Shown here piece by piece: positions 8,460 to 16,002 of a stretch of 64,000 bases of DNA; the stretch's first letter is position 1; the number at the start of each line of letters is the position of its first letter. The position numbers were made by a program, and so were the translations under genes. The stretch is from Trueperaceae bacterium (GTDB lineage Bacteria > Deinococcota > Deinococci > Deinococcales > Trueperaceae), in NCBI GenBank assembly GCA_011389865.1, contig JAABTL010000011.1, positions 18,860 to 82,859 on the forward strand, in the 5' to 3' direction. The notes beneath the pieces are model-generated. The model saw only the letters and a program-made list of their open reading frames with translations, did no database searches and had not been told where the DNA came from.

Positions 8460-9389
8460 TCATCGCTCGCCCCGCAGGTAGGCGCGGCCGAGCGCCTCGG
8501 GCGCGCCGAAGGCGAGCCGGCCGCGGCGCCAGGCGGTGAACACCAGCGCGAGGACGGTGAAGACGTAGGGCAGCATCGTCAGCAGCTCGGGGGGAAACAC
8601 CGTCTGGAGGCGGAAGGCCAACGTGAAGCAGGCACCGAACAGCAGGCCCGCCACGATCACCCGCAGCGGGTGCCACATGGCGAAGATCGCGAGGGCCAGC
8701 GCGATCCAGCCGAGGCCGTTGACCATCCCCTCCCCCCACGACGGGCGGTAGGCGAGCGACAGGTAGCCGCCGCCGATGCCGGCGAGCAGCCCACCGATCA
8801 GCACCGCGGCGTAGCGCACCGGGCGGACGTGCAGGCCGGCGGCGTCGACCGCCGTCGGGTTCTCGCCCACGCTGCGCAGCACCAGGCCGCCGCGGGTGTG
8901 GAAGAGCATGGCCCAGGCGACCACGGCGGCGAGCAGCGCGGCGTAGGTGAGGACGTACTGGCCCTGGAACAGCATCGGTCCCAGCAGCGGCAGCTCGCGC
9001 AGCCAGGGGACGTCGATCGTGCGCATCGGATCGGGCAGCGGCCGGCCCACCCAGGCGCGGCCGATCAGGGCGGAGAGCCCCAGCCCCAGCATCGTCAGCG
9101 ACAGGCCCGAGACGTAGGCGTCGGCCCGCAGGGTGATCGCCACGAACGCGTGCAGCAGCGAGCCGAGCATGCCCGCCAGGCCGGCGGCCGCCAGCCCCCA
9201 CCAGACGTCGCCGGTGGTGAACGCCACCGCGAAGCCGGTCACGGCGCCGAGCGCCATCATCCCCTCGACCCCGAGGTTGACGACCCCGCTGCGCTCGGCG
9301 ATGACCTCGCCCAGCGCTGCCCACAGCAGCGGCGTGGCGAACGCCAGCGCGCGGGCGATGGTCGCGACGACCAGGACGTCGATGTCCAC
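8460..9389 (-). CDS. ABC transporter permease, nucleoside (BMP) type
   Basis: Inner-membrane permease of the BPD_transp_2 type, 309 aa, with about eight hydrophobic segments. The stretch GEVIAERSGVVNLGVEGMMALGA near residue 24 is the conserved coupling region of this family, and RSVGENPTAVDAAGLHV is the second conserved cytoplasmic block. The GTG at 9389 is chosen because GGAAGG precedes it and only 1 nt separates it from the stop of the other permease; the longer upstream frame is a shadow. It forms the channel together with the preceding permease. A 139-bp gap without visible signals separates it from the BMP gene. Confidence 0.9.
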   Translation of the reverse strand: MDIDVLVVATIARALAFATPLLWAALGEVIAERSGVVNLGVEGMMALGAVTGFAVAFTTGDVWWGLAAAGLAGMLGSLLHAFVAITLRADAYVSGLSLTMLGLGLSALIGRAWVGRPLPDPMRTIDVPWLRELPLLGPMLFQGQYVLTYAALLAAVVAWAMLFHTRGGLVLRSVGENPTAVDAAGLHVRPVRYAAVLIGGLLAGIGGGYLSLAYRPSWGEGMVNGLGWIALALAIFAMWHPLRVIVAGLLFGACFTLAFRLQTVFPPELLTMLPYVFTVLALVFTAWRRGRLAFGAPEALGRAYLRGER

Positions 9390-9390
9390 G

Positions 9391-10593
9391 TCAGCCTTCC
9401 CCGTCGGGCGAGGCGTGGGCCGCGCCCCCGGCTGGCGCGCCGGCGGTCGCTGCGGCGGGCGGGGCCACCGGCGCCTCGGCGGCCGGCGCGGTCGCGGCCT
9501 CCGCCGGATCGCGCCGCACCCAGCGGCCGCGGGTGAGCGGCTCCGAGGCGACGACGAGCAGCAGGACCAGGCCGGTGACGACGTCCGGCAGCTGCGACGG
9601 CAACCGCAGCGACACGCGCATGACGTCGCCGGCCGCGAAGACGAAACCCAGGAAGAGCGCGGCGGGGACCACCGCCAGCGCCTTGCCGCGCGCGAGCAGG
9701 GCCACCAGGATGGCGGCGTAGCCGTAGCCAAGCGAGAGCTGGGTCGGCTCGACCAGCCGCCGGTGGATGCCGGCGACCTCGCCCACGCCGGCCAGGCCGG
9801 CGGCGCCGGCGGCCAGCGCCGCGAGCAGCAGCGTCACGCGGCCCGCGTCGATGCCGGCGTAGCGCGCCGCCTCCGGGCTGCGCCCGAGCACCTCGACCTC
9901 GAAGCCGAAGCGGGAGCGGGCGAGCAGCAGCGCGACGACGGCCACCAGCACGAGGGCGATCGCCAGGGTCGGCCAGTGGAGACGCGTCGCGCCGAGCGTG
10001 GGCAGCACGGCCTCGGCCGGGAAGCGCTCGCTGTAGCTGAAGCCGGTGGCGCTGCGGGCCTTCCACGGGCCGTTGATCAGCCAGCGCACCAGGTACAGCG
10101 CGATGTAGTTGAACATCAGCGTCGTGATGATCTCGTTGACGCCCATCCGCGCCTTGAGCAGCGCGGGCACCGCGCCCCACGCCGCGCCGGCCAGCATGCC
10201 GGCCAGGAACATCGCCGGGACGACCAGCGGTCCGGGCAGCTCGGTGAACAGCGCGACGGCCGTGGCGCCGATCGCCCCCGCCAGGATCTGACCCTCCGCG
10301 CCGATGTTCCAGAAGCGCGCGCGGAAGGCGAGCAGCAGGCCGATGCCGGCGAGCAGCAGCGGGATCGCCTTGCGCACCGTCTCCGAGAGCCCGCGCGGTT
10401 CGAGCAGCGTGCGTCGGACGATCGTCGCCCAGGCCTCGCCGGGCGCGACGCCGTAGGCGACGAACACCCAGGTGACCACCAGTGCGGCGACGGCCACGGC
10501 CGCGATCGTCACCAGCATCACGCGCCAGGCGGGGGCATCGGCGCGGGGCTCCCAACGGCGCGCCGCGCGCCGGCGTCGCAGGGCCCCGATCAC
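9391..10593 (-). CDS. ABC transporter permease, nucleoside (BMP) type
   Basis: Second inner-membrane permease, 400 aa. After a positively charged start it has about eight hydrophobic segments, with the conserved block RFWNIGAEGQILAGAIGA near residue 95 and GVNEIITTLMFNYIALYLV near 165, both typical of BMP-type nucleoside permeases. The C-terminal 55 residues are Ala/Pro-rich and poorly conserved. The GTG start overlaps the ATPase stop by 4 bp (GTGA), fixing it. It pairs with the permease that follows. Confidence 0.9.
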   Translation of the reverse strand: MIGALRRRRAARRWEPRADAPAWRVMLVTIAAVAVAALVVTWVFVAYGVAPGEAWATIVRRTLLEPRGLSETVRKAIPLLLAGIGLLLAFRARFWNIGAEGQILAGAIGATAVALFTELPGPLVVPAMFLAGMLAGAAWGAVPALLKARMGVNEIITTLMFNYIALYLVRWLINGPWKARSATGFSYSERFPAEAVLPTLGATRLHWPTLAIALVLVAVVALLLARSRFGFEVEVLGRSPEAARYAGIDAGRVTLLLAALAAGAAGLAGVGEVAGIHRRLVEPTQLSLGYGYAAILVALLARGKALAVVPAALFLGFVFAAGDVMRVSLRLPSQLPDVVTGLVLLLVVASEPLTRGRWVRRDPAEAATAPAAEAPVAPPAAATAGAPAGGAAHASPDGEG

Positions 10594-12152
10594 GCGCTCA
10601 CCCCCGCCATCGCCAGCCCGAGCGCCTCCGGGTCGGCGTCCGCGGCCGCCATCGTGGCCACCACCCGGCCGCCGGAGAGCACGGCGACCCGGTCGGAGAG
10701 CGACAGCACCTCGTCGAGGTCCTCCGAGACCAGCAGCACCGCCGCGCCCCGGCCCGCGGCCGCGAGCAGCCGCTCGTGCGTCTGCGACGTCGCGGCGACG
10801 TCGAGGCCGTAGGTAGGGTGGACGGCCACCACCACCCCGGGGTCGCGGTCGAGCTCGCGCGCCAGGATCACCTTCTGCACGTTGCCGCCCGACAGCAGCC
10901 GCGCGGGCGTCCCCGTCGAGGGCGTGGCGATGTCGTACGCCTCGACCGCGCTCTGCGAGACCCGGCCGACCGCCTGCCAGTCGATCCACATGCCCCGCGC
11001 GAACGGGCGTCGGTGGGCGTGGCGCAGCGCGAGGTTGCGGGCGACGCTGAGGTCGCCCACCACCCCGACCTTGGTGCGGTCCTCGGGGACGAGCGCCACC
11101 CCGGCGTCGACCTGGCTGCGGGCGCCGCGCCGCCGGCGGCCGCTGCCCGGCTCGCGGCCGTCGACCTCCACGGTCCCGGCGCTGGGGGCCCGCAGGCCGG
11201 CGACCACGGCGACCAGTTCGGACTGGCCGTTGCCCGCCACGCCGGCGATCCCGACGATCTCTCCGCCACGGACCTCGAGCGACGCGACGTTCAGCGCCGG
11301 GCCCTGCGCCCGACCGGGCGCGTCGACCCGCACGTCCGTGAGCCGCAGGCGCACCGGCCCCGCGGCGATGGCAGCGGCCCGCGCGCGCCCCCGGTCGGCG
11401 ACGGCCGCGGCGAGGTCACGCCCCACCATGAGGCGCGCGAGGTCGCGCCGGTCCAGCCCGTCGGCGGCGCTGCGGCGGCCGACGACGGCGCCGCGCCGCA
11501 GCACGGTGACGACGTCGGCGAGCACCTCGACCTCGGCGAGCTTGTGCGACACGAACACGACCGACGAGCCCTCGGCGACGAAGCGGCGCAGCACGGCGAA
11601 CAGGGCGTCGACCTCGGCGGGCGTCAGCACGCTGGTCGGCTCGTCGAGCACCAGCAGCCGCGCCCCCTGCATCAGGGCCTTGACGATCTCGACGCGCTGG
11701 CGCTCGCCGGGCGACAGGTCGCGCACCTGCGCGCCCGGGTCGAGCGCCAGGCCGTAGCGCTCGGCGGCCGCCTGCAGCCGCGGCAGCAGCGACCGCGTCG
11801 GCCGCCAGAACGGCGCGTCGGGGAACCCCAGGGCCAGGTTCTCGGCGACCGTGTGGCGCTCCACCAGGTGGAAGTGCTGCGCCACCAGGCCGATGCCCCG
11901 CGCGATGGCCTCGCGCGGCGAACGCAGCCTCAGCGGCTCGCCCTCCCACGTCATGCTGCCCTCGTCGGGCGCCACCAGGCCGTACACCACGTGCATCAGC
12001 GTGCTCTTGCCGGCACCGTTCTCCCCCAGCACCGCGTGCACCTGGCCGGGCATCACGTCGAGGTCGACGCCGGCCAGGGCGCGCACCCCCGGGTAACGTT
12101 TCTCGATGCCGCGCAACGACAGGCGCGGTTGGAGGGGCTCTTCTGGGTTCAT
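10590..12152 (-). CDS. ABC transporter ATP-binding protein, tandem-domain nucleoside type
   Basis: Cytosolic ATPase of 520 aa with two fused nucleotide-binding domains, as in YufO/RbsA-like importers. Domain 1 has Walker A GENGAGKS (43-50), a signature LSPGERQRVEI and Walker B LLVLDEPT. Domain 2 keeps only a degenerate loop (AGVAGNGQS) but a good signature LSGGNVQK, followed by HPTYGLDVAAT where most relatives have PTRGLD. This asymmetry is normal for the family. The ATG at 12152 is preferred over one at 12194 because homology begins at residue 10. First gene of the importer operon; a promoter and leader hairpin lie just upstream. Confidence 0.93.
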   Translation of the reverse strand: MNPEEPLQPRLSLRGIEKRYPGVRALAGVDLDVMPGQVHAVLGENGAGKSTLMHVVYGLVAPDEGSMTWEGEPLRLRSPREAIARGIGLVAQHFHLVERHTVAENLALGFPDAPFWRPTRSLLPRLQAAAERYGLALDPGAQVRDLSPGERQRVEIVKALMQGARLLVLDEPTSVLTPAEVDALFAVLRRFVAEGSSVVFVSHKLAEVEVLADVVTVLRRGAVVGRRSAADGLDRRDLARLMVGRDLAAAVADRGRARAAAIAAGPVRLRLTDVRVDAPGRAQGPALNVASLEVRGGEIVGIAGVAGNGQSELVAVVAGLRAPSAGTVEVDGREPGSGRRRRGARSQVDAGVALVPEDRTKVGVVGDLSVARNLALRHAHRRPFARGMWIDWQAVGRVSQSAVEAYDIATPSTGTPARLLSGGNVQKVILARELDRDPGVVVAVHPTYGLDVAATSQTHERLLAAAGRGAAVLLVSEDLDEVLSLSDRVAVLSGGRVVATMAAADADPEALGLAMAGVSA

Positions 12153-12166
12153 CACGTGGGCTCGAG

Positions 12167-12198
12167 GCGTCCGCGGACCGGCGGACGCGCGCATCGTA
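12167..12198 (-). promoter_or_regulatory. Promoter -10 and 5'-terminal hairpin of the nucleoside importer operon
   Basis: A minus-strand TACGAT (12198-12193) can serve as a -10 box. The predicted transcript would begin at about 12187, almost exactly where a perfect 8-bp hairpin begins (arms GCGTCCGC and GCGGACGC, 12188-12167, 6-nt loop). The hairpin has no T-tract, so a role in 5'-end protection is more likely than termination. No clear -35 was found. Confidence 0.35.
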
Positions 12199-12215
12199 AC
12201 CGAAGCGAGCCGACG

Positions 12216-12806
12216 TCAGGCGATGGGCGAGTCGACCTCGTCCGGCACGGCGTCGGGTGCGTAGTACGGGTTCTCGCCGGCAGCGTGATCCGTCGCGTCC
12301 TGGACGGCTCGGATCTCCGGCACCCCGGCCTTGATCATGCGCTCGATGCCCTGTTTGAGGGTGACGTCGGCCGCGCCGCAGCCCTGGCAGCCGCCGTGCA
12401 ACTGGATCACCGCGACGTCGCCGGCGACCTTGACCAGCGACACGCTGCCACCGTGCCCCGCGACACCCGGGTTCACCTCGTGGTCCAAGACGTCCTGCAC
12501 CTTCTGCGCCACCGGGTCGTCCCAGGTGGGCGAGGGGAAGAACACGCGGAAGCCGGACTGCATGACGCCGTCGACGAAGTCGACGGTGGCGCCGTCGAGG
12601 TGGCGGACGGTCATCGGGTCGACGTAGACCTCGAAGCCGTCGAGGAACAGGACGCGGTCACCCTCCTGCTGGTCGCTCTCCTTGACCAGCCACAGGCGGT
12701 GCTCCTTGCGGGTGCCGGCGACGCGCAGGGCGGTCACACCCTGCGCGGCCTGCTTGGCGAGGAAGTCGCGGACGCGGGAGGCGGCGGCGTCGGTGAAGTT
12801 CAACAT
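12216..12806 (-). CDS. nfuA: NfuA-type iron-sulfur cluster carrier
   Basis: Cytosolic protein of 196 aa in the NfuA family, which carries 4Fe-4S clusters to apo-proteins. The N-terminal half (1-95) matches the A-type scaffold fold but has none of its three cysteines, as is usual in NfuA. The C-terminal NifU-like domain has the cluster-binding pair Cys140-x-x-Cys143 in HGGCQGCGAADVTLKQGIE. The tail ends with DEVDSPIA. A leaderless TAACCT box lies 6 nt before the ATG, fixing the start. It lies 31 bp after the Crp-family gene on the same strand but has its own promoter signal. Confidence 0.9.
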   Translation of the reverse strand: MLNFTDAAASRVRDFLAKQAAQGVTALRVAGTRKEHRLWLVKESDQQEGDRVLFLDGFEVYVDPMTVRHLDGATVDFVDGVMQSGFRVFFPSPTWDDPVAQKVQDVLDHEVNPGVAGHGGSVSLVKVAGDVAVIQLHGGCQGCGAADVTLKQGIERMIKAGVPEIRAVQDATDHAAGENPYYAPDAVPDEVDSPIA

Positions 12807-12812
12807 GGGGCG

Positions 12813-12818
12813 AGGTTA
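12813..12818 (-). promoter_or_regulatory. Leaderless -10 box TAACCT before nfuA
   Basis: TAACCT on the minus strand ends 6 nt before the nfuA ATG at 12806, in the 31-bp gap after the Crp-family gene. Confidence 0.5.
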
Positions 12819-12837
12819 CCGGAACCGGCGCGCGGCG

Positions 12838-13521
12838 TCACAGCACCTGCATGACGTAGCCGTCGGTCGCCCGCTCGAGCCCGGCCGGGTCGGCCAGGTA
12901 CACACCGCGGGTGCCCTGCAACGCCCCGTCGCCGCGCAACTCGCCGAGGATGCGCGTGATCGTGACGCGGGAGCTGCCCGTCAGGTCGGCGAGGTCCTCG
13001 TGGGTGAGCGCGAGCGGCAGCTTGACCATGCCGTCGGCCTCGTCGGAAGGCTGCCCGAACTGGCCGGCGAGCCGCAGGAACGCGCGGGTGACGCGCGCGC
13101 CGACGGGCATCTCCGCCTCGTCGATCATCTCGCGCGAGCGCCGCAGCTGGCGCGCCATGGCGCGGACGACGTAGTCGCGCAGCTTGCGGTCGTTCATCGC
13201 CTGCTGCGGGTCGATCGGCGTCATGCAGGCCTCGTGCACGGCGACCACCGTCTCGGGGTGGTGACCGCCGTCGAGCGCGGCCAGGCCGAGCACGTCGCCG
13301 GGCCCGTAGAGGTCGGCGATGCGATCGCGACCGAGGCTGGTGGGGATGACCGCCTTGAGCACGCCGTAGTTGACGACGTAGAGACTCGCCGCATCGCGTC
13401 CCGCCTCGAACAGGACGCCGCCCGGCTCGAGGTTGCGGGTCGGGAGGGCGAGGCCAGCAGGTACGACGTCAGGCGTGTCGCAGCCGTTCGTCGGGTTCAG
13501 GTTCTCGAAGGTGTGCAGCAT
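12838..13521 (-). CDS. Crp/Fnr-family transcriptional regulator
   Basis: Regulator of 227 aa with an N-terminal cyclic-nucleotide-binding-like beta roll (about 20-120) and a C-terminal winged helix (about 150-220). The DNA-recognition region reads LTHEDLADLTGSSRVTITRILGELR, the standard Crp/Fnr helix-turn-helix. There is no Fnr-type cysteine cluster, and the cAMP-binding residues of Escherichia coli CRP are not clearly kept, so the signal is unknown. The ATG at 13521 is used; a TTG at 13533 is an alternative. A 6-bp palindrome overlaps its own -10 box, suggesting autoregulation. It is divergent from lexA. Confidence 0.9.
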   Translation of the reverse strand: MLHTFENLNPTNGCDTPDVVPAGLALPTRNLEPGGVLFEAGRDAASLYVVNYGVLKAVIPTSLGRDRIADLYGPGDVLGLAALDGGHHPETVVAVHEACMTPIDPQQAMNDRKLRDYVVRAMARQLRRSREMIDEAEMPVGARVTRAFLRLAGQFGQPSDEADGMVKLPLALTHEDLADLTGSSRVTITRILGELRGDGALQGTRGVYLADPAGLERATDGYVMQVL

Positions 13522-13614
13522 CGTCGCGTCCAATCCTTGACGAGAGGTGATGGGGGGATCTGCGGGTCACGGACCGGCGCCTCGGCGCATTCGCCGCGCG
13601 GTCGGACGCAGAAC

Positions 13615-13652
13615 GCTACAGGAAATGTAGCATGTCGCGCCGCTCGCGTCTA
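13615..13652 (-). promoter_or_regulatory. Promoter and palindromic operator of the Crp-family gene
   Basis: On the minus strand, TAGACG (13652-13647) and TACATT (13629-13624) are separated by 17 nt. The inverted repeat GCTACA-N5-TGTAGC (13615-13631) covers the -10 box. A repressor bound there would block transcription. The binding protein is unknown; autoregulation is inferred from position only. Confidence 0.55.
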
Positions 13653-13744
13653 GCCCCCCAAGGGCCAGGAACGGCGTCCCGCACGGACTTTCTCACGCTT
13701 CTCACGCCTAGACCCATGCTAAACCCTAGTACGGCACTCAGGAT

Positions 13745-13799
13745 GTGACGCCTGCCGCCGACTTGACAGTAGCGCGCGTCACGCCGCAAACTTTACGGT
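13745..13799 (+). promoter_or_regulatory. lexA promoter region
   Basis: TTGACA at 13763-13768 is a perfect -35 box. CAAACT at 13787-13792 (18-nt spacer) or TACGGT at 13794-13799 (4 nt before the ATG) could act as -10. A 7-bp inverted repeat, GTGACGC (13745-13751) and GCGTCAC (13776-13782), flanks the -35 and may be an operator. No classical SOS box (CTGT-N8-ACAG or CGAAC-type) was seen. Confidence 0.5.
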
Positions 13800-13803
13800 A
13801 GCG

Positions 13804-14427
13804 ATGCGCCCCCTCTCCCCGCGCCAACACAAGGTCTACGAACGCCTCCGTGAGCACCACCGGCGCACCGGCGCGCTGCCGGACCTGTCCGAGCTCGCGC
13901 GGGGCCTGGGGATCACCTACGTCACGCTCAAGCAGCACCTCGAGGCGCTGGCCCACAAGGGCTACCTGACGTTCGAGGGCCGCGGGCGCGGGCGCTCGCC
14001 GATCGTCACGCTGCCGGCGGCCGCCACCGGCGTGCCGCTGCTCGGCAGCATCCATGCGGGCCCGCTGTCCGAGGCGGTGGCCGACGCCGAGGGCTTCCTG
14101 CCGCTGCCCGGGCTCGACGAGCGCCACTTCGCCCTGCGCGTGCGCGGCGACTCCATGGCCGACCTCATCCAAGCCGGCGACGTCGTGCTGCTCGAGCGCA
14201 CGCCGCCCGTGCGCGACGGCCTGATCTGCGCCGTGCGCGTATCCGGCGACGACGTGACCCTGAAGTACCTCGAGCGCGAGGGCCGCGACCGCTTCCGGCT
14301 GCGCGCGCACAACCCCGACTACCCGGACCTGCGGGTCGCGGCGGCCGACGTCCAGGTCGACGGGGTCTACCGCGGGCTGCTGCGGGGCGAGGTGCTCGAC
14401 GTGTTGCTGCACGGCGCGGGCTCGTGA
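13804..14427 (+). CDS. lexA: LexA repressor
   Basis: SOS repressor of 207 aa. The N-terminal winged helix (1-70) begins with PLSPRQHKVYERLREHHRR, close to the usual LexA start. The C-terminal S24 peptidase domain carries the self-cleavage site Ala85-Gly86 (GSIHAGPL), nucleophile Ser117 in GDSMAD and general-base Lys154 in VTLKYL, so self-cleavage should be intact. Upon RecA activation it would release DNA-repair genes; in Deinococcus relatives the LexA regulon differs from that of Escherichia coli. It is divergent from the Crp-family gene. The leader before the ATG is very short. Confidence 0.95.
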   Translation: MRPLSPRQHKVYERLREHHRRTGALPDLSELARGLGITYVTLKQHLEALAHKGYLTFEGRGRGRSPIVTLPAAATGVPLLGSIHAGPLSEAVADAEGFLPLPGLDERHFALRVRGDSMADLIQAGDVVLLERTPPVRDGLICAVRVSGDDVTLKYLEREGRDRFRLRAHNPDYPDLRVAAADVQVDGVYRGLLRGEVLDVLLHGAGS

Positions 14428-14457
14428 GCCGCTGCATCAACACGTGAATCCACCGTA

Positions 14458-14503
14458 TTGACAAGGCGACCCGGAACTCGCTAACCTACTAACACGCGTT
14501 AGT
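14458..14503 (+). promoter_or_regulatory. Promoter and palindromic operator of the galactoside transport operon
   Basis: TTGACA (14458-14463), an 18-nt spacer and TAACCT (14482-14487) form the promoter. Directly after the -10 lies a perfect 6-bp inverted repeat, ACTAAC-ACGC-GTTAGT (14488-14503), with a central CG step as is common in LacI-family operators. A repressor there would cover the transcription start. The LacI regulator encoded at 19807 is the natural candidate. The remainder of the 234-bp gap holds a long leader without other clear signals. Confidence 0.7.
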
Positions 14504-14661
14504 CAAGACCTCGGACCCGGTTTGCGCCGTTCGACGACCGCATCTTGCCGGGACGGCGTCATCAGCGAGAGGGGGTGAGCGCCAACAGCACCGTTCGCGA
14601 CGGGCCGACCGCCGCGTGCGCGACCGTCCGAAGGCCCACCATCCCCTGAAAGGAAGTCTCG

Positions 14662-15909
14662 ATGCGACGGATCACGATCTCCATCCTCTCCACACTCCTG
14701 GTTGCGCTGCTCGCCTGGGGCGCGGCCCAGTCCGGGATGCTGCGCTACAACTCCTACATGTCCGACCCCGCGCCGCGTGAGCTCGACGAGCGGATCGTCG
14801 AACTCTTCATGGAGCGCTACCCCGACGTGCGGGTCGAGCACTCGACCATCGCCCACGAGGACTTCAAGCAGGCCATCCGAACCTACCTGGTCGCCAGCCC
14901 GCCGCCCGACGTGCTCACCTGGTTCGCCGGTGAACGCATGCGCTTCTTCACCCGGGCCGGCCTGATCGCCGACATCACCGACGTGTGGACCGACAACGAC
15001 TGGACGGAGGCCTACTCCGCCGGCGCCCAGGCGATGTCGAGCGACGAGGGTGACTACTACTTCATCCCGCAGTCTTACTACTGGTGGGCGGTCTACTACC
15101 GGACCGACATCTACGAGGAGGTCGGCCTCTCCGTTCCCGAGACGTGGGACCACTTCCTCGACAACTGCCGCGCGCTCGACGCCGCCGGCTACATCCCAGT
15201 GACCATCGGCACACGCTTCCGCTGGCCCGCCGGCGGCTGGTTCGACTACCTCAACATGCGGGTGAACGGCCCGGAGTTCCACATCCGGTTGCTCGACGGC
15301 CTGGAGAGCTACGAGAGCGAAGAGGTCCGCAACACCTTCGCGCACTGGCAGGAGGCGATGGACGCCGGCTGCTTCATCGACAACCCGTCCGCCTACAACT
15401 GGCAGGAAGCGGCCGACTTCATGAGCCAGCGCGAAGCCGGCATGTACCTCATGGGCCAGTTCATCATGGACGTCGTCCCCGAGGATCAGCAGCAATACTT
15501 CGACTTCTTCCGTTTCCCGATCATCGACGCCACCCTGCCCATCGGTGAGGACGCCCCTACGGACGGCTGGTTCCTCTCGGCCAACGCAGCCAACATGGAG
15601 AACGCCAAGCTGTTCGCCGAGTTCCTCGGCTCGCGTGAGGTCGCCGAGATGTGGGCCCGGGATCTCGGTCGCCTGGTCCTGCGCTCCGACATCGACCGGA
15701 GCATCTACACGGATACCCAACGCAAGGGTGCCGAGCTCCTGCAGAGCGCCGACTACATCGCGCAGTTCTACGACCGCGACACCCCCGAGGAGCTGGCTGG
15801 CCGCGGCATGGACGCGTTCGTCGAGTTCATGGCCAACCCGGACGCCCTCGACCGCATCCTCGCCGATCTCCAACGCGAAGCCGAGCGGGTCTTCGCCGCC
15901 CGCGAGTAG
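14662..15909 (+). CDS. Carbohydrate ABC transporter substrate-binding protein (family 1)
   Basis: Exported solute-binding protein of 415 aa. A signal peptide of about 22 residues (MRRITISILSTLLVALLAWG, then AAQ) lacks a lipobox cysteine. The mature part has the family-1 pattern: a segment like FMERYPDVRVEHSTIAHEDF near residue 50, FIPQSYYWWAVYYRTDIYEEVGL near 135, and DGWFLSANAANMENAKLFAEFL near 300. Context with beta- and alpha-galactosidases points to galacto-oligosaccharides. GAAAGGAAG precedes the ATG. It is the first gene after the operator-controlled promoter and is followed by a strong hairpin before the permeases. Confidence 0.9.
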   Translation: MRRITISILSTLLVALLAWGAAQSGMLRYNSYMSDPAPRELDERIVELFMERYPDVRVEHSTIAHEDFKQAIRTYLVASPPPDVLTWFAGERMRFFTRAGLIADITDVWTDNDWTEAYSAGAQAMSSDEGDYYFIPQSYYWWAVYYRTDIYEEVGLSVPETWDHFLDNCRALDAAGYIPVTIGTRFRWPAGGWFDYLNMRVNGPEFHIRLLDGLESYESEEVRNTFAHWQEAMDAGCFIDNPSAYNWQEAADFMSQREAGMYLMGQFIMDVVPEDQQQYFDFFRFPIIDATLPIGEDAPTDGWFLSANAANMENAKLFAEFLGSREVAEMWARDLGRLVLRSDIDRSIYTDTQRKGAELLQSADYIAQFYDRDTPEELAGRGMDAFVEFMANPDALDRILADLQREAERVFAARE

Positions 15910-15932
15910 GTCTCACGACGTACTGAGCACGT

Positions 15933-15971
15933 GCCATGCCGGCCCGGGGCCACGCCCTGGGCCGGCATGGC
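15933..15971 (+). repeat. Intercistronic hairpin between binding protein and permease genes
   Basis: Arms GCCATGCCGGCCC (15933-15945) and GGGCCGGCATGGC (15959-15971) pair perfectly over 13 bp; an inner GGGC/GCCC extends this to about 18 bp with one G-U. No T-tract follows. It lies 24 nt after the binding-protein stop and before the permease ribosome site. Such hairpins can protect upstream mRNA and keep the binding protein in excess, as known for malE-malF. Confidence 0.8.
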
Positions 15972-16002
15972 CAGCCGCGAGCACCTGAGGAGGTGGCCGG
16001 CC

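Noticed and set aside
13804..14427. Alternative reading of lexA as a phage CI-like repressor
   Set aside because: The N-terminal start, Ala-Gly cleavage site and length are those of LexA, and no phage genes are nearby.
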